From an uncultured Armatimonadota bacterium (GTDB lineage Bacteria; Armatimonadota; Fimbriimonadia; Fimbriimonadales; Fimbriimonadaceae), in contig CAILEM010000147.1 in NCBI GenBank assembly GCA_903833215.1, forward strand, positions 21,705-85,704: a DNA stretch of 64,000 nt, given 5' to 3'. Below, in pieces: positions 17,724 to 27,521 of the stretch (position 1 is its first letter; each line of letters begins with the position of its first letter). A program made the position numbers and the translations under genes. Under the pieces are notes generated by a model. It was given only the letters and a program-made list of their open reading frames with translations, did no database searches and was not told the origin of the DNA.

Positions 17724-18173
17724 CTACGGATTCACGTCAATGACGAGGGTGACCGGGCCGTCGTTGACGAGGTGGACTTCCATTTCGCAGCCGAAGAAAC
17801 CGGTGGGGACGCCGAAGCCGTGGCTTCGCATGTAGGTTACGAAATGGTAGAAGAGCTCCTTACCTTGATCGAAGGGGGCGCTTTCGGTGAAGCTGGGGCG
17901 GCGACTCTTTTTGGTTTCACCGTAGACGGTGAAATTGGATACGGCTAAAACATCGTGGCCGGGCGAATCGAGTAGCGAGATGTTGATCTTGCCGTCGGCG
18001 TCGTTGAAGATCCTCAGGTTCGCGATCTTCTCGGCGAGCTTTTTTGCTTCGGTTGCGGTGTCCTCGCGGTGAACCCCAACGAGAAGCAATAAGCCTCGGC
18101 CAATTTCGGACCGATTGCCCGTTTCCTTTTCACAAACGGACGCACTGGAGACTCGTTGAACGATAGCTCGCAT
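17724..18173 (-). CDS. dtd: D-aminoacyl-tRNA deacylase
   Basis: A 149-residue enzyme that hydrolyses D-amino acids mischarged onto tRNA. It is full length, begins MRAIVQRVSSASV, and carries the two active-site signatures in slightly variant form: SNFTVYG (usually SQFTLYG) and VNDGPVT. The gene starts 7 bp after the ftsA stop, so it is probably the last gene of the division/cell-wall operon, in the place where ftsZ is often found. Confidence 0.95.
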   Translation of the reverse strand: MRAIVQRVSSASVCEKETGNRSEIGRGLLLLVGVHREDTATEAKKLAEKIANLRIFNDADGKINISLLDSPGHDVLAVSNFTVYGETKKSRRPSFTESAPFDQGKELFYHFVTYMRSHGFGVPTGFFGCEMEVHLVNDGPVTLVIDVNP

Positions 18174-18180
18174 AGGGGGA

Positions 18181-19395
18181 TTACCTGCTGAGAATAGAGA
18201 ACAAGCTCTTGACTCGATCTCGCCAAGGGAGTTCCCCTTCGGCAGGCGTCAATTCGTCAAAACACTGAATGGTGAAGCTTGCGAGCCCGACGGCTGTCGC
18301 CATGCCGACCTGCTTTGGTACTTTCTTGCCCAGGCTTGGCTCGGCAATACGCACCTTGAAACGCGGCAAGACGTCCGTAAAGACCTGATCCGTGGCGGGA
18401 AGCGCGCTGCCTCCACCGGTCAAAACAATGCCGCCCGGCAGCAAGGCACCGAGGTTACTAAGATCGATCTGCTTACCGACCAACTTCGCAATTTCCTTCA
18501 TTCGGCTCTGGATGATTTCGCACAGAACTTTGCGCTGCATGGGTCGAGCCGATGGTTGGCCGAGTTGAAGCACTTCGACACTGTCCTTATCGTCAACTAA
18601 CTTTGCGAGGGCCGACCCTGACTCGAGTTTCAATCGCTCGGCTTCTTCCGGCGACGTTTTGAGTAACTGACTCAAGTCGCTACTGACGGCGATGCCACCG
18701 ACCGGAATCGAAGCACTAAAAGCAATGGAGCCATTCACAAAAATCGCAACGTCAGTCGTGCTGCCACCAATGTCGACGACGGCAACGCCTAAATCCATTT
18801 CCTCAGGAGTTAGCACGCCTACTCCAGATGCCAAAGATTGAATCAGCATTTGCTCAACGCGCTTTCCTGCCCCATTGACGCACTGCTCGATGTTTTGAAG
18901 TGAGCTCGATTGTCCGGTAGCGATGTAAGTCAAAACTTCTAGCTTCGAACCGGGCATACCAACTGGCTTGTGGACATTCCGCTGGCCATCGACACGAAAT
19001 TCGCGCGGAAGGGACTGGATCTGCTCGCGATCAGCAGGAATGGTGACGGATCGGCTGTGGTTGATCACCTCAAGCACATCCTGGTGCGTTAATTTGCGTC
19101 CGGCCGGAACGATTGGCTTGTAACCTTGTGAACTGATGCCTTCGATATGAGCACCACTGACGCCCACGACGAGAGATTCAATATCCTCTTCGACCCCCAG
19201 TTCCACACGTCGGACGACGTCGGCAATCGCGCGGGAGACCTCGGACATGTCGGCGACCTGGCCTCGACGCATGCCTTTGCAGGGTACGGACGCCACGGCA
19301 TCAATGGTCATACCATCGGCCCCATCGGCGCTGGCAACAAGACAAGTGACCTTGGTAGACCCAAGGTCGAGGACGGCAACTAAATCACTATTCAT
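18181..19395 (-). CDS. ftsA: Cell division protein FtsA
   Basis: An actin-like ATPase that tethers FtsZ to the membrane. At 404 residues it is full length, with the phosphate-1 loop VAVLDLGSTKVTCLVAS near the N-terminus, the 1C subdomain in the first third (VVGVSGAHIEG), the phosphate-2 motif VAVVDIGGSTTDVAIF, and the adenosine motif GIVLTGGGSALP. The C-terminal amphipathic helix fits RDRVKSLFSILSR. The start overlaps the sbp stop by ATGA. No ftsZ follows. Confidence 0.95.
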   Translation of the reverse strand: MNSDLVAVLDLGSTKVTCLVASADGADGMTIDAVASVPCKGMRRGQVADMSEVSRAIADVVRRVELGVEEDIESLVVGVSGAHIEGISSQGYKPIVPAGRKLTHQDVLEVINHSRSVTIPADREQIQSLPREFRVDGQRNVHKPVGMPGSKLEVLTYIATGQSSSLQNIEQCVNGAGKRVEQMLIQSLASGVGVLTPEEMDLGVAVVDIGGSTTDVAIFVNGSIAFSASIPVGGIAVSSDLSQLLKTSPEEAERLKLESGSALAKLVDDKDSVEVLQLGQPSARPMQRKVLCEIIQSRMKEIAKLVGKQIDLSNLGALLPGGIVLTGGGSALPATDQVFTDVLPRFKVRIAEPSLGKKVPKQVGMATAVGLASFTIQCFDELTPAEGELPWRDRVKSLFSILSR

Positions 19396-19805
19396 GGATT
19401 GGGCTCAGGCTGTGCAGTTGCGACGGGCTGGGCCTGCGCCTGCAACCGTCGACGCTCGCGAGCGTCCTGCCATTTTGTTAAACCATACCGCCTAATAAGG
19501 CTCAGGTTAGTAAAGAGTCTTGCACCGAGAACAAGCGCGATCGCAAGAAAAAGGTCAATTTGAATCTGATCGCCCAACCATGCGAGAAAAGAAGCAATGA
19601 TTACGTTGGAGATAAACCCCGTGATAAACACTTCTTGGCGGAATTTATCTTCCAATCCCGCGCGGATTCCACCACAGACGGTGTCGAATCCGGCCAAGCA
19701 TGCAACGGCCAAATATTGCCCATAAACTCCCGGAATCGCCGGCGCATGAAATGCAATCGCGACGAATGCTCCCAGGAGCAGGGCAAATATCGGGATGAGG
19801 ATCAC
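19392..19805 (-). CDS. sbp: Small basic protein (DUF1290), membrane
   Basis: A 137-residue membrane protein with three hydrophobic segments and a basic tail. GVYGQYLAVACLAGFDTVCG and GIRAGLEDKF are hallmarks of the DUF1290/small-basic-protein family found next to ftsA/ftsQ in Gram-positive and deep-branching bacteria. In those lineages it lies beside DUF881, as here. Exact function is unknown. It overlaps both neighbours by 4 bases. Confidence 0.9.
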   Translation of the reverse strand: MILIPIFALLLGAFVAIAFHAPAIPGVYGQYLAVACLAGFDTVCGGIRAGLEDKFRQEVFITGFISNVIIASFLAWLGDQIQIDLFLAIALVLGARLFTNLSLIRRYGLTKWQDARERRRLQAQAQPVATAQPEPNP

Positions 19806-20566
19806 TTCGTTGCCCTCGGCGGCTTCGCAATCTTATGGGTTGTATTTCCGACGAATTCAGGCAGTTCCTGGTTCTTCACACCATCGATCTGAACCATCGT
19901 GGGGTCCGTTGAACGGATTTCGGCAAGGACACCACCAGGCATGTTCATGGCTCCCAGAAGGGTTGAGGTGTCACCTACCGCCCGTATCAGAACTGGCGAA
20001 GCAATCTTAATATCGTTGACTAGGATCGTCGTCCCGACGCAGCGGAAGCTTGTGTTGCCCGCAACCCGGTGATTGTTGACGGAAACGGCTTCGGCACCCG
20101 ATGCGACAAGTTCGTTGACGACTTTGAGGACATCGACGTCGTGGATGATGGCATCAGACGGCAGTCCAAAATTCAGCGTCGTGCCTGGGGTTCCCTTCTG
20201 GCTGTCGCGCAGAGTGACTACGACTCCGGGGCCAACGACTTTGGTGAGTCCCGCAAAGATTTTGAGTTCCTGCAGGCTATCGTTTAAGACTTTGCCCTGA
20301 CCACCCTGGCTCGCTAGCGAATATTCCAGCCGCGTCTTGTCAGCCTGAAGCTTGGATACTTCACTCGACATCCGTTGAAATGCGTCGATGTCAACGCTCG
20401 CCTCATTTACCCGGTTTCTCATGTCGGGCGAAAGGAAGCTTTTTCGGCTACTACGCGTCGTCTGGGTCACCCAGGCAAGCGAGATCATGAACCCAAGCAC
20501 GAGGCACATTCCTGACACAGGCATGACCCAAGACTGCTTATTAATTTGTGATACAAATGGATTCAC
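19802..20566 (-). CDS. DUF881-family division-cluster protein
   Basis: A 254-residue protein with one N-terminal membrane anchor (WVMPVSGMCLVLGFMISLAW), a short coiled-coil-like region (about 45-90) and the DUF881 core (GPGVVVTLRDSQKG; VVNELVASGAEAVSVNNHRV; VGDTSTLLGAMNMPGG). Family members sit next to sbp and ftsQ in division clusters; their role is not settled. Confidence 0.9.
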   Translation of the reverse strand: MNPFVSQINKQSWVMPVSGMCLVLGFMISLAWVTQTTRSSRKSFLSPDMRNRVNEASVDIDAFQRMSSEVSKLQADKTRLEYSLASQGGQGKVLNDSLQELKIFAGLTKVVGPGVVVTLRDSQKGTPGTTLNFGLPSDAIIHDVDVLKVVNELVASGAEAVSVNNHRVAGNTSFRCVGTTILVNDIKIASPVLIRAVGDTSTLLGAMNMPGGVLAEIRSTDPTMVQIDGVKNQELPEFVGNTTHKIAKPPRATK

Positions 20567-20571
20567 AGAAA

Positions 20572-21294
20572 CTATTCACCTTTCTTTGGCACGGTAGCGG
20601 GCACAGTCGGCGAAGTTAGGTTCAACTCTTGCACCTGGTCCAACTCCTGAGGATTCCTTTGGAGTCGTGACTCGAGGGTTTTAAGCTTTACGTCGAGGTC
20701 ATCGCAAGAGCCAAGGATAACGCGCCCTGAACCTATATTTAAGCATACGACGCCCCTTGCATCCACAGAGATTTTTGATTCTATTTTCGGATAGTGCTGT
20801 CGAGCATAAACTGAGAGCGCAGCGAGGCTTTGCGGCTGCCAATTTCCTGCCAATCCGACCAACGTTGGGGGTCCTCCCCTCGGGAGTCGAAGCGTTGGCA
20901 AATCGAGCGGAAGCTCGCTTGCACGAAATAGAACGCCGTCGATGCTCAGGGCTTCCTCGTCGACGCTTTCGAGTTTCGCGACCGGCACCCGGTACCGAAC
21001 GGTGAGCAGGGCGTTGCCGAAGACGTTCCGTGTGAATTCCGCTTTATCGACATCGGGGCTGTTCATCACAGCGGTTTCTACGACGCGTGAGTCGATTCGA
21101 AAGCATGGAGTGTCTTTAAGTCCGTTTAGGATGAGCTGGATGCGGTCTCGATCGAACGCCTTTACTCCAACGGTGCGGACACGAACAATGCTTGTAATTT
21201 GGCTGAACATCAGCCCAGCAGACACGTTTAGGATCAAGAGTATCCAAAGAGTCGGCACCAAACCTAGCGGGAATTTCTTACGTTTTGTTCGCAT
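20572..21294 (-). CDS. ftsQ: Cell division protein FtsQ/DivIB
   Basis: A bitopic membrane protein linking early and late divisome steps. I take the ATG at 21294 (MRTKRKKFPLGLVPTLWILL): short basic cytoplasmic tail, one membrane helix, then a POTRA-like domain (VRTVGVKAFDRDRIQLILNG ... CFRIDSRVVETAVMNSPDVD) and a beta domain. A longer start at 21357 would add 21 residues inside the murC-ddl gene. The chosen start overlaps the murC-ddl stop by 17 bp. Confidence 0.85.
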   Translation of the reverse strand: MRTKRKKFPLGLVPTLWILLILNVSAGLMFSQITSIVRVRTVGVKAFDRDRIQLILNGLKDTPCFRIDSRVVETAVMNSPDVDKAEFTRNVFGNALLTVRYRVPVAKLESVDEEALSIDGVLFRASELPLDLPTLRLPRGGPPTLVGLAGNWQPQSLAALSVYARQHYPKIESKISVDARGVVCLNIGSGRVILGSCDDLDVKLKTLESRLQRNPQELDQVQELNLTSPTVPATVPKKGE

Positions 21295-23617
21295 GATGGG
21301 CCAGGGCATCCTCCAGCAAGATTTGGCAAAGCTGATCAAAGCTGATGCCCATTGCACTTGCGCTATTCGGCAGCAGCGATGTTCCCGTCATCCCGGGCAG
21401 CGTATTCACTTCGAGCACGAAAATGCCGTCTTCGCGAACGATCATATCGGTTCGAGTTGCCCCCGAACAGCGTAGCGCACGATGGGCTTGCAGTGCGATC
21501 TTTCGCGATTCCTCGACTTGGTGTTCAGGAATCCGGGCAGGAATGATCTCGACCGTCGCACCAGGGGTGTATTTGCTTTCGAAGTCGTACTTACCGGTTG
21601 CGGGAGCGATTTCTACAGGCAGGAGGGCACGATCCTGAAGGACAGGAACAGAAATCTCGGTTCCCTTGATCCACTCCTCAACGAGCACTTCGGAGTCGTA
21701 TTGAAAAGCAGCCAGAAGTGCAGGGCAAAGCTGGTTACGATTCTCCACAAAACTCAACCCAACCGTCGAGCCTTGAGCGTTCGGCTTCACGATCATCGGC
21801 GGATGAATGTCGAGAGGAGGCTCGGGCTCCGAGAGCAACGCCCCTTTCGGAACCTTCACTCCGTGTTGCATCAGAATCTGCTTTGTCAGGGCCTTGTCCA
21901 TCGCGATGGCACTCGCTTGCACGCCAGATCCGGTGTACGGAACGTGTAGGAGTTCTAGCAACCCTTGGATGGCACCATCTTCGGCGCCGGTTCCATGAAT
22001 AGCGAGGAAGGCGACATCAAATCGGTTTGGGCCAACGAATCCGCTGAGATCGGCGCTCTTGAAGAGCAACTCGGTCATGTCTACGAGTTTGCTGTCGTGC
22101 CCCAAACGCTGAAGTGCGGCGTGGACGGCACGTCCCGAGTGAATGCTAACTTCCCTTTCCGCGCTCTCGCCTCCGAACAAAACGGCGACGCTAAGCTTAC
22201 GGGAGTTTTTGGCTGGACTCTGTTGACTAGACGATGCGAAGTCGACAGTTCGCTCAAGTTCATGGATCAGCGATGGCCCAAATTCGGATATGTTGCCCGC
22301 ACCCATCCCGACGACGACGTCTCCGGGTTGGAGAAGTTTGGCAACGTGCATTGCAAGCAAGTGCCTTGAAGGAACGTAGTGCACGGGCTTCCGGATCTTT
22401 TCGGCAATTCTCGCCGAGCTAATTCCCGGCATCGGGTCTTCGCGAGCCGGATAGATATCTGTCAGGACAACCTCGTCAGCAACGCTGAGCGCATCGGCAA
22501 ATTCGGTAAGAAATTCGGCAGTACGCGAGTAAAGGTGCGGCTGAAAAACAACGATGAGTCGCCCTGTCCGCGGGAATGAAGTCGCAATCGCTTGTAGGCT
22601 CGCCTTGACTTCGGTGGGATGGTGGGCGTAGTCATCAATCACGGTAAATGGCGATTTCGGTTCGCCAAGGAGAACCTGCTGACGTCGTTCGGCCCCGGTA
22701 AAGGCACTGATGCCGTTTGCCGCAAGTTTGGCGTCTGCCCCAAGTTGCTCGGCGACGACGATCGCTCCCGCCGCATTCAGCAGGTTGTGGTTTCCGCGCT
22801 GTTTGGGATTCTTGGTTTCGTCCAGCCCTTCCGCTTGAGTGACACGATAGAAATCCTCGACTCCGTACGAAAAGTTGGCGACGGGCGAGAGTTGAGCGAC
22901 CTCTGCGGCACCCGCGTCGGTTCGGCAATAGACCAGACTGCCGCCCTCTGGGATCTTGTTTACGAACCGCAGGACACTCTCGCGGAGGTTCTCGTAGGTC
23001 CCGTGGAAGTCGATGTGATCGAGTTCTAGATTCGTCAGGAGAACGACAAACGGGTCAAGGTCATGAAAGCTATCGTAGGCTTCGCAGGCCTCAACAACCG
23101 CCCACTCGCCATTGCCTTCGCGAACCGGGCCTCCAAACTGGGCGATATTTGCTCCAACCACGACCAATGGGTCGAGGCCCGCCGCTACAAGGCCCATGCC
23201 TAGCATGCCGGTGGTCGTCGTCTTGCCGTGGGTACCGGTGACAGCGATGACCTTGCGGCCTTTCAGCAACCATCCGAGAGCTTGGGAACGCCTCACAATC
23301 GGAATACCCAATTCGCGGCCCTTGTCGAATTCGGGCGAGCGAGTAAGGTCAATCGCATCGGTCAAGACGAGGGCATCGCCGGAATGAATCGCTTCACCCG
23401 AATGACCGATGTGAACTTCAATGCCTTCTTCAGTCAGGCGCTGCGTCTCGACGGAAGAAGTGGAATCGGTGCCTCGCACACGAAATCCACGATGCTTCAG
23501 CATTCGCGCCAAGGCGCTCATTCCAGCACCGCCGATGCCAACTAAGAAAAAAGAGGAATGGCCGTCCAGCGAGTCTCGGTGTGAGAACTCGGTTCCGATC
23601 TCTTCGCGCATTCTCAT
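21278..23617 (-). CDS. murC-ddl: Fused UDP-N-acetylmuramate-L-alanine ligase / D-alanine-D-alanine ligase
   Basis: One 779-residue ORF with two enzymes. Residues 1 to about 460 are MurC: nucleotide motif FLVGIGGAGMSALARML, ATP loop VTGTHGKTTTTGML, and HHPTEV (DDYAHHPTEVKA). After a short linker, residues about 474-779 are Ddl: KLSVAVLFGGESAEREVS, ATP-grasp segments AIHGTGAEDGAIQGLLE, KPNAQGSTVGLS and VLEVNTLPGMT. MurC adds L-Ala to UDP-MurNAc in the cytoplasm and Ddl makes the D-Ala-D-Ala used by MurF. MurC-Ddl fusions are best known from Chlamydiae. murB, often between them, is absent. Starts at an ATGA overlap with murG. Confidence 0.96.
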   Translation of the reverse strand: MRMREEIGTEFSHRDSLDGHSSFFLVGIGGAGMSALARMLKHRGFRVRGTDSTSSVETQRLTEEGIEVHIGHSGEAIHSGDALVLTDAIDLTRSPEFDKGRELGIPIVRRSQALGWLLKGRKVIAVTGTHGKTTTTGMLGMGLVAAGLDPLVVVGANIAQFGGPVREGNGEWAVVEACEAYDSFHDLDPFVVLLTNLELDHIDFHGTYENLRESVLRFVNKIPEGGSLVYCRTDAGAAEVAQLSPVANFSYGVEDFYRVTQAEGLDETKNPKQRGNHNLLNAAGAIVVAEQLGADAKLAANGISAFTGAERRQQVLLGEPKSPFTVIDDYAHHPTEVKASLQAIATSFPRTGRLIVVFQPHLYSRTAEFLTEFADALSVADEVVLTDIYPAREDPMPGISSARIAEKIRKPVHYVPSRHLLAMHVAKLLQPGDVVVGMGAGNISEFGPSLIHELERTVDFASSSQQSPAKNSRKLSVAVLFGGESAEREVSIHSGRAVHAALQRLGHDSKLVDMTELLFKSADLSGFVGPNRFDVAFLAIHGTGAEDGAIQGLLELLHVPYTGSGVQASAIAMDKALTKQILMQHGVKVPKGALLSEPEPPLDIHPPMIVKPNAQGSTVGLSFVENRNQLCPALLAAFQYDSEVLVEEWIKGTEISVPVLQDRALLPVEIAPATGKYDFESKYTPGATVEIIPARIPEHQVEESRKIALQAHRALRCSGATRTDMIVREDGIFVLEVNTLPGMTGTSLLPNSASAMGISFDQLCQILLEDALAHHANKT

Positions 23618-24678
23618 CGAGCGGCACCTTGAATGAGTTGGTAAATTCGCTCAGCAGCGTCGGGAACATCCCATTCTTGTAGGGATTGGCTTGCCGCAAG
23701 ACATTTTTCAGGATGAGTCATCCAGGTGGAGATGCTTGCCGCCATTGCCTCAGGAGAGGCTTCAGATTGTTTCAGGAGCGTTGCTGCGTTCATTTTCACG
23801 AATTCCTCTGCATTATGAGCCTGATGGTCATTCGCAGAGTTGGGGAGAGGCACCAAAACGGACGGCAGGCCGAAAAGGGCTAATTCGGCAACGGTGCCAC
23901 CACTTCTTGCTACGACGACTTTGGCTTTACAGTAGGCACCCACCATCTGATCGGTTTGAAGATATGGCACCACTTGGTACCGTTCACCCAATTCGAGTTT
24001 GTCGACTCGTTCGGCAGTTGATTTCAAATGATCGGGTCCGCAGGCGTGCAGAAACCGGGTGGTTCCTGGCATCTGACGGGCGGCCTGGGGCACCGTTTCG
24101 TTGAGAAACGCTGAACCTTGCGATCCACCCACCACAAAGACCAATTCTTCTGGTTCACGCTTCCGCTGCGCGGCGGCACGTAGCTCCCGGCGAATCGGCT
24201 GCCCGGTTCGAACCATGTTCTGACCCTGCATCAAATCTAGGGTGGATCGAAAAGTGCAGGTGAAAGCCGCAGCCTTGTTGGCGAACATGCTTGAAGATCG
24301 GGCAGGGATGCTGTCGGCGGTGTGAATCGTGTAGGGGATGCCGAGGTCTCGGGCAGCGGCAACAACAGGACCTGCGCTGTAGCCACCGGTGGAGAAAACC
24401 ACGTCTGGACGAGAAAGCCTAAGTGCTTTCTTTGCCATGCCCCTTGATCGCTGGAGCATGACGAGGGCTTTAAGTCCCCGAATGGTGCGAATGCTGTAGA
24501 GCGGCTCGGAAGGAAATGCAGTGAATGGGATCGATCGTTCACCGCAGATTTTTGATTCTTGGCCACGGATGGACCCGTAGTACAGAATATCTGCTCCGTG
24601 ATCGCTCGCCACCTGACCAACAACCAAGGCTGGGTAAATGTGGCCACCGGTGCCACCACCCGTAATGACTAGCCGCAT
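23614..24678 (-). CDS. murG: UDP-N-acetylglucosamine-N-acetylmuramyl-(pentapeptide) pyrophosphoryl-undecaprenol GlcNAc transferase
   Basis: MurG transfers GlcNAc to lipid I at the inner membrane face, forming lipid II. The 354-residue protein begins with the GT-B glycine loop MRLVITGGGTGGHIYPAL and has the second glycine-rich loop FVVGGSQGSAFLNE and the UDP-GlcNAc site (ARSGGTVAELALFGLPSVLV). It lies 21 bp after ftsW and overlaps the murC-ddl start. Confidence 0.96.
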   Translation of the reverse strand: MRLVITGGGTGGHIYPALVVGQVASDHGADILYYGSIRGQESKICGERSIPFTAFPSEPLYSIRTIRGLKALVMLQRSRGMAKKALRLSRPDVVFSTGGYSAGPVVAAARDLGIPYTIHTADSIPARSSSMFANKAAAFTCTFRSTLDLMQGQNMVRTGQPIRRELRAAAQRKREPEELVFVVGGSQGSAFLNETVPQAARQMPGTTRFLHACGPDHLKSTAERVDKLELGERYQVVPYLQTDQMVGAYCKAKVVVARSGGTVAELALFGLPSVLVPLPNSANDHQAHNAEEFVKMNAATLLKQSEASPEAMAASISTWMTHPEKCLAASQSLQEWDVPDAAERIYQLIQGAAR

Positions 24679-24699
24679 CCGTCGACCTCGCTCATAGGC

Positions 24700-26004
24700 T
24701 TACACCCTTTCGCGCCGATCGGGCTTTGATGTGACCTTGAGGCGGTTGAGCGTTGTTGAGGACTTTGCCTTGCTTCGGCTCGGGTAACCGCCGAAGGAGA
24801 AACCACCCGACTTAGAAGTCCTCTTCTGCTTGATTTGTTTTGGTTTGTCCTGAACCGGAGCAAGTGTCGCTTGGCAAACACCCAGAGCCATCCACAGAGC
24901 AATAAGACTTGATCCGCCCGAACTTATGAATGGGAGTGGGATACCGATGGCTGGCAAAAATGCATTCGCCATCATCACATTCACGCAGGTTTGAATGCCG
25001 ATCCAGCTACCTACTCCGAAGAGGAGGAGCATATCGAAGCGGTTCTTGGCGATACGTGCCAAGTAAAGTAGCCGGAATACAATGCCACCCAACACGCTCA
25101 GGACGATTACTGAGCCCCAAAGGCCGGATTCCTCACCTACCGTCGCCCAAATGAAGTCGGTGGTGGTCGCCGGCAAAACATGCTTTGCTCGTCCCGCACC
25201 CAAGCCAACTCCAGGAACACCACCAGATGAAATGGCTAGCTCGGCCTGGACGCTTTGGAACTCCAATTCGTCAAAGTTCTCATCCTTCCATCGTTGGATG
25301 TGGTGTGTAAAACGTTGCACGCGATACGGCTCTTTGAGCATCGCGCCGGTGCAAAGAATGGCCGCAACCACGACAGAGGCATAGATGGATTTTGTCGTCA
25401 CCCGTGCCGGAAAGAACATTGCAAAGCCAGTGGCAGCGATAACAGCCCCAGTACCCAAATCAGGCTCATATTCGATAAAGGCCACACCAATCATTACCCA
25501 AATTGCTGGAAAGCAGCGCATGAGCTTCGGAATCCAGACGTTATCCATCTTGGAAATCCAGTGCTTCGGATACTTGATTTTCTGAGGCCAGGCTTTTCGG
25601 TCGGCGAAGTACCCCGCGAGGTAGATAATCGCGGCGAGTTTGGCAAATTCTGCAGGTTGAATCGTGAAAATTCCGTACCCTATCCAACGCTTCGCTCCAT
25701 TTAATTGGTGCCCGAAGATCGGGACCGCCATGAGCAGGAGAAGGTTAATCACCCAAGCAAGCTTCGACCACTTCTTCCATGACACCGAAGGAATCGACGC
25801 TGCCCACCATGAAGCACCGGCTGCAATAAGCAGAAAAATAAGCTGAGATTGAAATTCGGGCGGCAAACCCGTCTTCTGACTTTGGATAGCTCGCGCGTAG
25901 CCCGCATCAAAAATGAACAGCAAACCCAGGCCCGTTGCTACGGCACCTAATATAAGGAGCACCGGATCATAAATCCTGAGTTTCTTCGTCATTTTTCGAG
26001 CCAT
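24700..26004 (-). CDS. ftsW: Lipid II polymerase FtsW (SEDS family)
   Basis: A polytopic membrane protein that polymerises lipid II with its partner PBP at the septum. SEDS signatures are present: GAKRWIGYGIFTIQPAEFAK, EYEPDLGTGAVI and, near the end, IGIPLPFISSGGSSLIA. After the last membrane helix there is a basic tail of about 55 residues (KQIKQKRTSKSGGFSFGG), longer than typical. The 5' end overlaps the murD stop by 16 bp. Confidence 0.95.
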   Translation of the reverse strand: MARKMTKKLRIYDPVLLILGAVATGLGLLFIFDAGYARAIQSQKTGLPPEFQSQLIFLLIAAGASWWAASIPSVSWKKWSKLAWVINLLLLMAVPIFGHQLNGAKRWIGYGIFTIQPAEFAKLAAIIYLAGYFADRKAWPQKIKYPKHWISKMDNVWIPKLMRCFPAIWVMIGVAFIEYEPDLGTGAVIAATGFAMFFPARVTTKSIYASVVVAAILCTGAMLKEPYRVQRFTHHIQRWKDENFDELEFQSVQAELAISSGGVPGVGLGAGRAKHVLPATTTDFIWATVGEESGLWGSVIVLSVLGGIVFRLLYLARIAKNRFDMLLLFGVGSWIGIQTCVNVMMANAFLPAIGIPLPFISSGGSSLIALWMALGVCQATLAPVQDKPKQIKQKRTSKSGGFSFGGYPSRSKAKSSTTLNRLKVTSKPDRRERV

Positions 26005-27521
26005 TCCTTGGCTATGGATTTGAAGACGATCCCGCGGTCCCGGAAGTCTCGGAACTGATCAGTACTCGCACATCCTGGCGCTAACATGATCACTTCTCCG
26101 CTTACCGCGTTCTGTGTTGCGGCTTCAAAAGCCGCTTTCATTGTATCAAAGATGGGGTGATCCCCCCCAAGCATTTCGTTTAATTTCGAGGCGTCGCTGC
26201 CGAATAAATATGCCTTGTGCCGATGGTTTGCCAGGTAGTGCTTGAGAGGCTTGAAGTCGAGTCCTTTGTTGACCCCACCGATCAGTAGGTGGGCCGCATC
26301 CCGCAGGCTGCTTGCAGACTTAATGACAGCATCGGGATTGGTGCACATCGAGTTGTTGATGACTCGAACGCCACTTTTCTCTCCAACATATTCCATGCGA
26401 TGGGCGAGGCCGTGAAACTGTTTCAGTCCGGAGACGATCTCAGGAGGTAGGGCTAGGATCGGCGTATCTGGCAACTTGGCGTCGTAAACGGTTCGGCCCG
26501 ATTTGAGACGTGCCAATTCGGCAGATTCGGCATTTTTGAGCAGAGTGGCAGCCGCTGAGTCTGGCATGTGTGCTGCCTTGTTCTTTAGGGCACCATAGGT
26601 CAATAGGGCGGCCATGCAGGCGTTGAGGTAGTTGTGCGGTTCGGAAAACGGCAGATCCTCAAGTTTGACGTGCTGGGTAAGAATTCGCAGTTCATGCTCT
26701 TCGACCTTTGCATGTTCGCCGGTAGCGCCAAAGGTCAGAACCATGGGTTTCGAGCTGGAAATGCCTTCAGCCTGAGGTGACCTGGTTCGGCGCGGGCGAT
26801 ACGCGGCTCCACGTCCTCCCGGAGGAACGACGACAGGATCGTTTGCCTTGACGACGGCAAAATCTTCGCCATCCATTCGGTCAAAGATGCGCTGTTTGGT
26901 GGCGGCGTATTCTTCGAAACCCGTGTACCGGTCAAGGTGATCGGGCCAGATATTCGTGATTCCGGCGGCGACTGGTTTGAACGACTTGATCCACTCAAGC
27001 TGAAAAGAGCTGATTTCGGCGACAAGTATTTGCTCCGGCGTTGCGATCAACGCGGCCTCCGTCATCGGCATCTCGTCGTATCCTGAGCCAAAGATATTTC
27101 CGCACAGGATCGGCTTCTCACCACATGCCTTGAGGCACAGGTAGGTCATCACTGTCGTGGTGCTCTTGCCGTTGGTTCCCGTGATGGCGACGATGGGTGC
27201 CTTCGAGATGCGAAAAGCGAATTCGACCTCGCTGATGACCTCGATGCCGTCGAGCCCGGCTTGTCGAAGGGCGGGATGACGGCGGTCAACAGCCGGGTTT
27301 GCAACGATCAGATCGACTTCGGCGGCATCAAAAGTTCCACTCCATCCAAGAGTGACTTCAATTCCAGCATCGATAGCTTCGTCGTACGCATCGCGTTTAG
27401 GCAGTGCTTCGAGTGTCTTTTGGTCGAAGACCCGTGGTTTGGCACCATGAACCAAAGCCGCCTTACCTATAGCTAGACCCGAACGTCCAAGGCCGAAGAT
27501 CGCGATTCGCTTCCCGGTCAC
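25989..27521 (-). CDS. murD: UDP-N-acetylmuramoyl-L-alanine-D-glutamate ligase
   Basis: MurD adds D-glutamate to UDP-MurNAc-L-Ala. N-terminal Rossmann motif IAIFGLGRSGLAIGKAAL, ATP loop AITGTNGKSTTTVMTYL, and the conserved NIWPDHLDRY segment are intact. The 510 residues exceed the usual 440-460; the extra length is mainly an Arg/Ser-rich stretch around residues 235-270 (GGRGAAYRPRRTRSPQAEG). Starts with ATGA overlap on mraY. Confidence 0.95.
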   Translation of the reverse strand: MTGKRIAIFGLGRSGLAIGKAALVHGAKPRVFDQKTLEALPKRDAYDEAIDAGIEVTLGWSGTFDAAEVDLIVANPAVDRRHPALRQAGLDGIEVISEVEFAFRISKAPIVAITGTNGKSTTTVMTYLCLKACGEKPILCGNIFGSGYDEMPMTEAALIATPEQILVAEISSFQLEWIKSFKPVAAGITNIWPDHLDRYTGFEEYAATKQRIFDRMDGEDFAVVKANDPVVVPPGGRGAAYRPRRTRSPQAEGISSSKPMVLTFGATGEHAKVEEHELRILTQHVKLEDLPFSEPHNYLNACMAALLTYGALKNKAAHMPDSAAATLLKNAESAELARLKSGRTVYDAKLPDTPILALPPEIVSGLKQFHGLAHRMEYVGEKSGVRVINNSMCTNPDAVIKSASSLRDAAHLLIGGVNKGLDFKPLKHYLANHRHKAYLFGSDASKLNEMLGGDHPIFDTMKAAFEAATQNAVSGEVIMLAPGCASTDQFRDFRDRGIVFKSIAKEWLEK

